Positions 59,775-64,000 of a stretch of 64,000 bases of DNA are shown here, piece after piece (position 1 is the stretch's first letter; each line of letters starts with the position of its first letter). The notes beneath the pieces were generated by a model that was not told the DNA's origin, made no database searches, and saw only the letters and a list, made by a program, of their open reading frames with translations. A program made the position numbers and the translations under genes. The DNA comes from Lachnospiraceae bacterium UBA3316 (GTDB taxonomy: Bacteria; Bacillota; Clostridia; Lachnospirales; Lachnospiraceae): assembly GCA_002361955.1 (NCBI GenBank), contig DESK01000052.1:1-64000 (forward strand). Reading direction: 5' to 3'.

Positions 59775-60725
59775 ATGATTATGAGAATGATGAAAAACAA
59801 CAGAAATGAAACAATTATGGTGATTGGAATTGATCACGGTTATGGAAACATGAAAACAGCAACCAGGTGCTTTACGTCTGGTGTAGTCAGATATGAGAAG
59901 GAGCCTATCTTTCAGAATAACCTTCTTGTTTATAATGGCATGTATTACCAGATTGGTGAGGAACACAAAGAGTTCTGTGCAGAGAAAACACAGGATCTGG
60001 ACTATTATGTGCTGACGTTGGCTGCGGTTGCCAGAGAATTAGAGGGAAAGGGAATGAATCAGGCGAAGGTGCATCTTGCGGCAGGACTTCCACTGACCTG
60101 GGTGGCTACACAGAAAGAAGATTTTCAGAAGTATCTTCTCCAGAAAGACAGCGTGGAATTTACTTTCCGCAATAAAGAGTATTATGTAGAATTTGTGGGT
60201 GCAGACATTTATCCACAGGGATTTGCAGCAGCTTTTTACCGTTTACAGGATTTTAAAGGAATCAATATGCTGGCGGATATTGGGAATGGAACCATGAACA
60301 TTATGTATATCAACAATTCTCGTCCGGTAGAGAAGAAATGTTTTACAGAGAAATACGGAACACATCAGTGTGTGCTTGCTGTCAGGGAATCATTGCTGAA
60401 GGAACTGGGAACAGTGGTGGATGATCTGGTGATTGAGCAGGTGATCCGTACCGGGACAGCAGACATTGGTGAAAAATATCTGGCAGTTATTTGCAAAGCT
60501 GCCGGAGATTATACGAAAGAAATTTTCCATAAGCTAAGAGAACGGGAATACAATCCGGAACTGATGCGTCTGTATGTAGTTGGTGGTGGAGGTTGTATGA
60601 TTCAGAACTTCGGAGAATATGACAAGAGCAGGGTAACGATTGTGCGGGACATCTGTGCCACAGCGAAAGGGTATGAAGCAATGACGGTGAGAAAAATCCA
60701 GAAAAACGGAGGAATGCTTGTATGA
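59775..60725 (+). CDS. parM: ParM/StbA-like plasmid-segregation actin
   Basis: The 316-aa actin-fold ATPase has the phosphate-1 motif VIGIDHGYGNMKTA, the connector region LADIGNGTMNIMYI and the adenosine motif LYVVGGGGCMIQNF. It would form filaments that push element copies apart. The stop overlaps the parR-like start (ATGA). A plasmid-like segregation gene inside a chromosomal element suggests a circular, possibly replicating stage. An alternative start is ATG 59781. Confidence 0.88.
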   Translation: MIMRMMKNNRNETIMVIGIDHGYGNMKTATRCFTSGVVRYEKEPIFQNNLLVYNGMYYQIGEEHKEFCAEKTQDLDYYVLTLAAVARELEGKGMNQAKVHLAAGLPLTWVATQKEDFQKYLLQKDSVEFTFRNKEYYVEFVGADIYPQGFAAAFYRLQDFKGINMLADIGNGTMNIMYINNSRPVEKKCFTEKYGTHQCVLAVRESLLKELGTVVDDLVIEQVIRTGTADIGEKYLAVICKAAGDYTKEIFHKLREREYNPELMRLYVVGGGGCMIQNFGEYDKSRVTIVRDICATAKGYEAMTVRKIQKNGGMLV

Positions 60726-61174
60726 GAAAAGAAAGAAATATCATCAATACAAATATCCGTTTGAACCTTTGTGATGAACAGGACAGACAGGCATGGGAAT
60801 ATTTGCAGACAATGGACAGAAAGAAGTACAAGTCCTATACCAAAGCTGTTGTGGTGGCTTTGAATGATTACTTCTCCAGAATATATCGTAATAAAGCTGA
60901 TCCGTATCTGGAAACCAGAGAAAAGGAAGATGCCTTTCTGGAAAGAGTGGAAACAGCTATCCGGGATGGAGTGAAAGAATCCGTCCCGATGGCTATGGCA
61001 AAGAATCTGGTGGAGATGCTTGCACCATTTGTAAGAGAATCATCATGTGGAAATGGTTTATCGGATAGCATACTGACTACAGAAAAGTCGGATGTTGAGG
61101 TTTCAGAAGAGAGTCTGGACAGGGAGCAGGAGGAAGATCTGGATGCAGCACTGGATTTTGCGGATAGTTTTTAG
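60722..61174 (+). CDS. ParR-like centromere-binding adaptor
   Basis: The 150-aa protein is coupled to parM by ATGA overlap. Its N-terminus (TNIRLNLCDEQDRQAWEYLQTMDRKKYKSYTKAVVVALNDY) looks like a ribbon-helix-helix DNA-binding domain; the C-terminus is acidic (DREQEEDLDAALDFADSF), as expected for the tail that contacts ParM. Order and size support the ParR assignment though direct sequence similarity is low. Confidence 0.75.
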   Translation: MRKERNIINTNIRLNLCDEQDRQAWEYLQTMDRKKYKSYTKAVVVALNDYFSRIYRNKADPYLETREKEDAFLERVETAIRDGVKESVPMAMAKNLVEMLAPFVRESSCGNGLSDSILTTEKSDVEVSEESLDREQEEDLDAALDFADSF

Positions 61175-61654
61175 CTGATTAAAAAATGACAGTAACAGGA
61201 AAATGAACTGACAGTATAGTTCAGTTTTACGAAAACAGAATAGCAGAAAAAGGCAATGGCAGTGATAGCATTTCCAAAGGTAAGAATCGGAGAAATGTTA
61301 ATGACTGCTATTTTTATGCTTTCCAACAGAAAAAGCAAATATTTCAGAGGGAAAAAGTAGAAATAGCAAGGGGATTTAACAGAAAGGTGTAGACAGAGTG
61401 GAAATCTTGCATGAGCAGAATGAAGAGAAAGAATAGAGTGCCGGATACGGCACATAATTGTCCGATACTTCGCATCGGAGTGGTGCATAATCAGCCCGCT
61501 TCGGGAAGAGAAAATCTGTGGAAAGGGGAGCTTTTCTATTTCCTCTACAGTCTGCTTCTGCACCACAAAACCACTGTCATCTCGATCAAAATTTGGTATA
61601 GCATGGAGGAGAAAACTGATTAGCAGGGGCTGGCTAAGTGGTGGAGAGATGACA

Positions 61655-61722
61655 GGCAAGTTTCGCAAAGTGGCAAGCCACTCTGCACCGGAGCCAGCCT
61701 TTGGGCTGTTCCTAAACTTGCC
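61655..61722 (+). other. Three-way-junction-like structure
   Basis: GGCAAGTTT (61655-61663) pairs with AAACTTGCC (61714-61722). Inside are GTGG-CAAG-CCAC (61670-61681) and CAGCC-TTTG-GGCTG (61695-61708). AGCCAGCC (61692-61699) can instead pair with GGCTGGCT at 61628-61635, giving an alternative fold. Confidence 0.5.
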
Positions 61723-61761
61723 AGAGGGCTCCGCCCCTTGGAACCCCGGCACGTCAATAAC

Positions 61762-61810
61762 GTAAGTATTACAGAGAAATGTCCACTGGACATTCCACAG
61801 GAACACTTAC
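61762..61810 (+). other. Nested hairpin 1
   Basis: Outer arms GTAAGTATT (61762-61770) and AACACTTAC (61802-61810) with one mismatch; inner AATGTCCA-C-TGGACATT (61778-61794). Confidence 0.6.
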
Positions 61811-61824
61811 TGATTGACTAGGAC

Positions 61825-61882
61825 TTGTCTCCGTTGCCACTCCGGTCGGCGCAAAGCTGACGTCCACTGGACGTCATGCGCC
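61825..61882 (+). repeat. Nested hairpin 2 with TTGTCTCCG box
   Basis: TTGTCTCCG (61825-61833), then CGGTC, then outer GGCGCA/TGCGCC (61848-61853, 61877-61882) around a 5/1 internal loop and inner GACGTCCA-C-TGGACGTC (61859-61875). Confidence 0.7.
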
Positions 61883-61903
61883 CTGCACCTGCCAAAGGGG
61901 CAT

Positions 61904-61960
61904 TTGTCTCCGCTCCGCTTCGGTCGGTGCTAAACGGACATCCACAGGATGTCTAGCACC
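61904..61960 (+). repeat. Nested hairpin 3 with TTGTCTCCG box
   Basis: TTGTCTCCG (61904-61912), CGGTC, outer GGTGCT/AGCACC (61926-61931, 61955-61960), the same 5/1 internal loop, inner GACATCC-ACA-GGATGTC (61937-61953). Three base pairs differ from hairpin 2 on both sides, so pairing is preserved. Confidence 0.7.
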
Positions 61961-62044
61961 CTTATGGAATCCCCTTACAGCCAGAAGTGCATCGGCTGAA
62001 TTATATATATATGACAGCACAGAAATAAAAGGAGTGAATTGATT

Positions 62045-62425
62045 ATGAGAAAAAGAAACCATACCGTTACGATACGGATGAATGAGAAAGAATATGCCTT
62101 GCTCCGACAGAAGATGAAAGAAGCCGGACAGACACAGCAGGCATTGGTGATTGCTGCGATTGAAAATGTGGAGATAGCATCATCAGAGCTTAAGGAAGAA
62201 TTGAAAGTATTAAATCAGAGGCTGGAAGAAACAAATCGTCTGCTTCGAGGTGCTACAACCAATCTCAACCAGATTGCGCACCATATGAATGCAGGCGGTT
62301 TTTATCCCAGAGCTGATGTTTTTAACAGTCTTAACGAAAATATATCAGGATATCGAAAGGAATGTGAAAAAATATGGCAATCAATAAGACAATTAATAAG
62401 CGGACAAATTCCCATGGGGCAATGA
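62045..62425 (+). CDS. mobC: MobC-like relaxosome protein
   Basis: The 126-aa protein starts at ATG 62045 after AAAAGGAGTG; a TTG at 62039 is the alternative. The N-terminus is ribbon-helix-helix-like (HTVTIRMNEKEYALLRQKMKEAG); the C-terminus has the MobC signature LRGATTNLNQIAHHMNAGG. It helps the relaxase open oriT DNA. It overlaps the relaxase gene by 52 bp. Confidence 0.88.
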   Translation: MRKRNHTVTIRMNEKEYALLRQKMKEAGQTQQALVIAAIENVEIASSELKEELKVLNQRLEETNRLLRGATTNLNQIAHHMNAGGFYPRADVFNSLNENISGYRKECEKIWQSIRQLISGQIPMGQ

Positions 62426-63615
62426 GAAACTGCATTGAATATGTCCTCCGGGAAGGAAAAACAGATCAGCATCTGGTCCATATTACCGGTCCTTATTCTT
62501 ATGAAGAAGTGAATTATGATCTGGTGTACCAGTCATTTCTGGAGGAAAAGCGATTGTGGGGAAAGGATTCGGGAAGGATGTATGCCCATAATGTGATTTC
62601 ATGGCATAAAGATGAAAAGATTACACCGGAGCAGGCATTGGAATTTGGCATTGCATTTGCAGAAAAGTGGTTTACGGGTTTCCAGACAGTGGTCAGTGTC
62701 CATAAGGATAAAGACCATATCCACTGTCACTTGGTTACAAATTCGGTGAGCTATAAAAACGGGAAAAAGCTGCATAATTCCAGAAAAGATCTGGAACGGA
62801 TGAAGCAGCTGACGAACCAGATGTGCCGGGAACGGGGTCTTACTGTTGCTGGAAAAGGAAAACATTTTGATGGCAGCCAGATTGAGACGGGGGATGTCAT
62901 TGCATGGAGTAAAGATAAATACAATCTGTTCCGTCAACAAGTAAAGGATAGCTTTGTTGCAGACTGTGCAATGGAGATTTTAACTGTTATGGAGTATTGC
63001 ACCAGCCAGGAGCAATTTATCAGAGAAATGAAAAGTGCAGGATGGATTGTGAATTGGACAGAGAAAAGAAAGCATATCACATTTCAAAATCAGGAAGGAA
63101 AGAAGGTACGTGACAGTAACCTTTCTAAGACCTTCCATTTGAAAATCAGTAAGGGGGAATTAGAGGATGAATTTATCAGAAATGAACAAAAAGAAAGATG
63201 TTGTATCGATAGGGATGACTCAGCAGATGCCGATCTCGCACGATACTATCGACAAGTGGAAGAAGCTGTCGCAGGAACAGGCGGAGACATTGGCGAAAGT
63301 GACTACAGAGAGAAACGAATTACTGAAAGTTCAGAACAAGGATCGGGAACTGATACAAAAATGTATGGAACGAATACGGGAACTCCGGGAAAATCTTCAG
63401 AAGAACTCATTCGAGAATCAGAAGCTGCAAGACGAACTTCAGAGGCAAATCGAGGAAAATCAGAAACTGCAAACCGAATTGTCCAGAACGCAGAATATCA
63501 ATCAGTCATTGCAGAGAAGCAACGACGATCTGCGGAACAGGAACGGATTAATGAGCAGGAAAGAGCAAGAATGGCTCGAAGAAAAAATAAGAGACGTTCA
63601 GGACCGGAACTCTAA
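62374..63615 (+). CDS. MOBP-type relaxase
   Basis: The 413-aa protein has the relaxase domain in residues 1-260: an N-terminal region with the possible catalytic Tyr (MRNCIEYVLREGKT), MYAHNVISWHKDE, and the three-His metal motif HKDKDHIHCHLVTNS. It would nick oriT, bind the 5' end and start transfer. The tail, from about 265, is low complexity and rich in Ser/Glu/Arg. From 63167 to the stop it is overlapped by another gene in a different frame, so the tail sequence may be shaped by the second frame. Confidence 0.88.
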   Translation: MAINKTINKRTNSHGAMRNCIEYVLREGKTDQHLVHITGPYSYEEVNYDLVYQSFLEEKRLWGKDSGRMYAHNVISWHKDEKITPEQALEFGIAFAEKWFTGFQTVVSVHKDKDHIHCHLVTNSVSYKNGKKLHNSRKDLERMKQLTNQMCRERGLTVAGKGKHFDGSQIETGDVIAWSKDKYNLFRQQVKDSFVADCAMEILTVMEYCTSQEQFIREMKSAGWIVNWTEKRKHITFQNQEGKKVRDSNLSKTFHLKISKGELEDEFIRNEQKERCCIDRDDSADADLARYYRQVEEAVAGTGGDIGESDYREKRITESSEQGSGTDTKMYGTNTGTPGKSSEELIRESEAARRTSEANRGKSETANRIVQNAEYQSVIAEKQRRSAEQERINEQERARMARRKNKRRSGPEL

Positions 63616-63871
63616 ACTTGAGAGGATGGTTGTACAGTCTTCTGTAGAGGCTGTTGAAGCAGCACGGAAAAAACAACAGGAAGCAGAAAAAGGAATGCGT
63701 TCATTGGAATTATTGCTAAAAATGGAAAAGAAAGATGCTGCCTGCCAACTTGAAAAAACAAAAAGACAAATGAAAAAGAAAATTATGGAGATAGAAAAAC
63801 AGCGAGATTTCGGGAGATTGGGTTTATTAATTTGTTGTTTTCTATTTATTATATTTATTTTCATTTGGTAA
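63167..63871 (+). CDS. Coiled-coil protein with C-terminal membrane anchor, overlapping the relaxase
   Basis: The 234-aa product begins MNLSEMNKKKDVVSIG and is a nearly continuous heptad coiled coil from about 30 to 215 (LRENLQKNSFENQKLQDEL, LQRSNDDLRNRN), ending with a single membrane helix (LGLLICCFLFIIFIFIW). It overlaps the relaxase gene for 449 bp in another frame and continues 256 bp beyond it. The continuing heptads through overlap and non-overlap parts argue it is real. It may link the relaxosome to the membrane, an inference. AGGGGGAATT lies shortly upstream, inside the relaxase. Confidence 0.7.
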   Translation: MNLSEMNKKKDVVSIGMTQQMPISHDTIDKWKKLSQEQAETLAKVTTERNELLKVQNKDRELIQKCMERIRELRENLQKNSFENQKLQDELQRQIEENQKLQTELSRTQNINQSLQRSNDDLRNRNGLMSRKEQEWLEEKIRDVQDRNSKLERMVVQSSVEAVEAARKKQQEAEKGMRSLELLLKMEKKDAACQLEKTKRQMKKKIMEIEKQRDFGRLGLLICCFLFIIFIFIW

Positions 63872-64000
63872 TGAGTTTATGGAGAAAGCCAGTGCTTTAA
63901 GATAGATTGGTTCTTTATTTCTGGAATAGTGATATTATTTTCAAGATTGATGCATGAATAAACTGCATTGGGATTTTGCAAAGATATTGAGTTCAGGGAT
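63872..64000. other. Window end
   Basis: An AT-rich 129-bp stretch with no gene visible. Confidence 0.4.

Larger units (their letters stand above)
61175..62044. other. 870-bp structured non-coding region, candidate oriT
   Basis: No convincing gene is seen. From 61461 there are hairpins (TCCGAT/ATCGGA, 61461-61479), then a branched structure at 61655-61722, a GGGCTCCGCCCCTTGGAACCCC segment, and three nested hairpins to 61960 (listed separately). It lies directly before mobC and the relaxase gene, where oriT is expected. The nick site cannot be placed from sequence alone. Confidence 0.55.

Noticed and set aside
61171..61806. A 211-codon minus-strand open frame across the structured region
   Set aside because: Its sequence has no domain pattern, it crosses several strong hairpins, and it opposes the transcription direction of all neighbours.

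Overview
The window looks like a chromosome segment of a gut-type Lachnospiraceae (Bacillota, Clostridia). Pointers are Gram-positive AGGAGG ribosome sites, sigma-A promoters, a T-box on a ProRS gene, an FMN riboswitch, GHKL/LytTR and BceRS-type signalling, a dockerin/FIVAR glycosidase fragment and TnpV-family mobile genes. A GC-richer core (about 2.56-58.5 kb) lies between two visibly AT-richer mobile-element arms that read outward in opposite directions. No rRNA, tRNA or CRISPR array was found.

Left arm (1-~2.5 kb, minus strand): the first 11 codons of a replication-type HTH gene, an ORF6N/PLD-like protein with a striking operator palindrome, tnpV, and a RelB-like antitoxin with a 34-aa partner ORF. 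The core then opens with a 5'-truncated GH97-type glycosidase carrying NPCBM, FIVAR and dockerin modules, followed by a small conserved-looking protein, an HPt protein with a hybrid histidine kinase, and a HAD phosphatase.

Metabolic core (9.7-26.3 kb): the riboflavin operon ribD-ribE-ribBA-ribH under an FMN riboswitch; a LacI-type repressor, an amylosucrase-type GH13 enzyme and a fructokinase sharing two identical 16-bp operators; a secreted unknown; proS under a T-box with a CCG specifier; a complete branched-chain amino acid ABC transporter (binding protein, two permeases, two ATPases); and a cytidylate-kinase-like protein.

Ter-type stress region (26.5-38.8 kb): a PRTase/TRSP protein, a StiP-type PRTase-PELOTA protein, a C-C bond lyase, a YceG-like protein, TelA, three TerD paralogues, a Ca2+-type P-ATPase and a HAD phosphatase. 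This matches the predicted nucleoside-like-metabolite branch of Ter systems, whose product is unknown. It is followed by a BceRSAB-like module (two-component system plus ABC transporter) with a BceR-like operator, and a divergent GHKL/LytTR pair.

Surface/secreted region (45.7-58.5 kb): a promoter that fires straight into a terminator hairpin, a standalone pseudo-receiver, a giant secreted protein (3452 aa) with a 499-residue tandem duplication, and a leaderless subtilisin-like protease.

Right arm (58.6-64 kb, plus strand): tnpV, a short HTH protein, a repeat/dyad region, parM-parR, a long structured non-coding region with nested covarying hairpins (likely oriT or structured RNA), mobC, and a MOBP relaxase whose 3' part is overlapped for 449 bp by a coiled-coil membrane protein in another frame. 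The signals most worth follow-up are the covarying hairpins, the dual-coded relaxase tail, the Ter module, the giant protein, and the promoter-terminator units.
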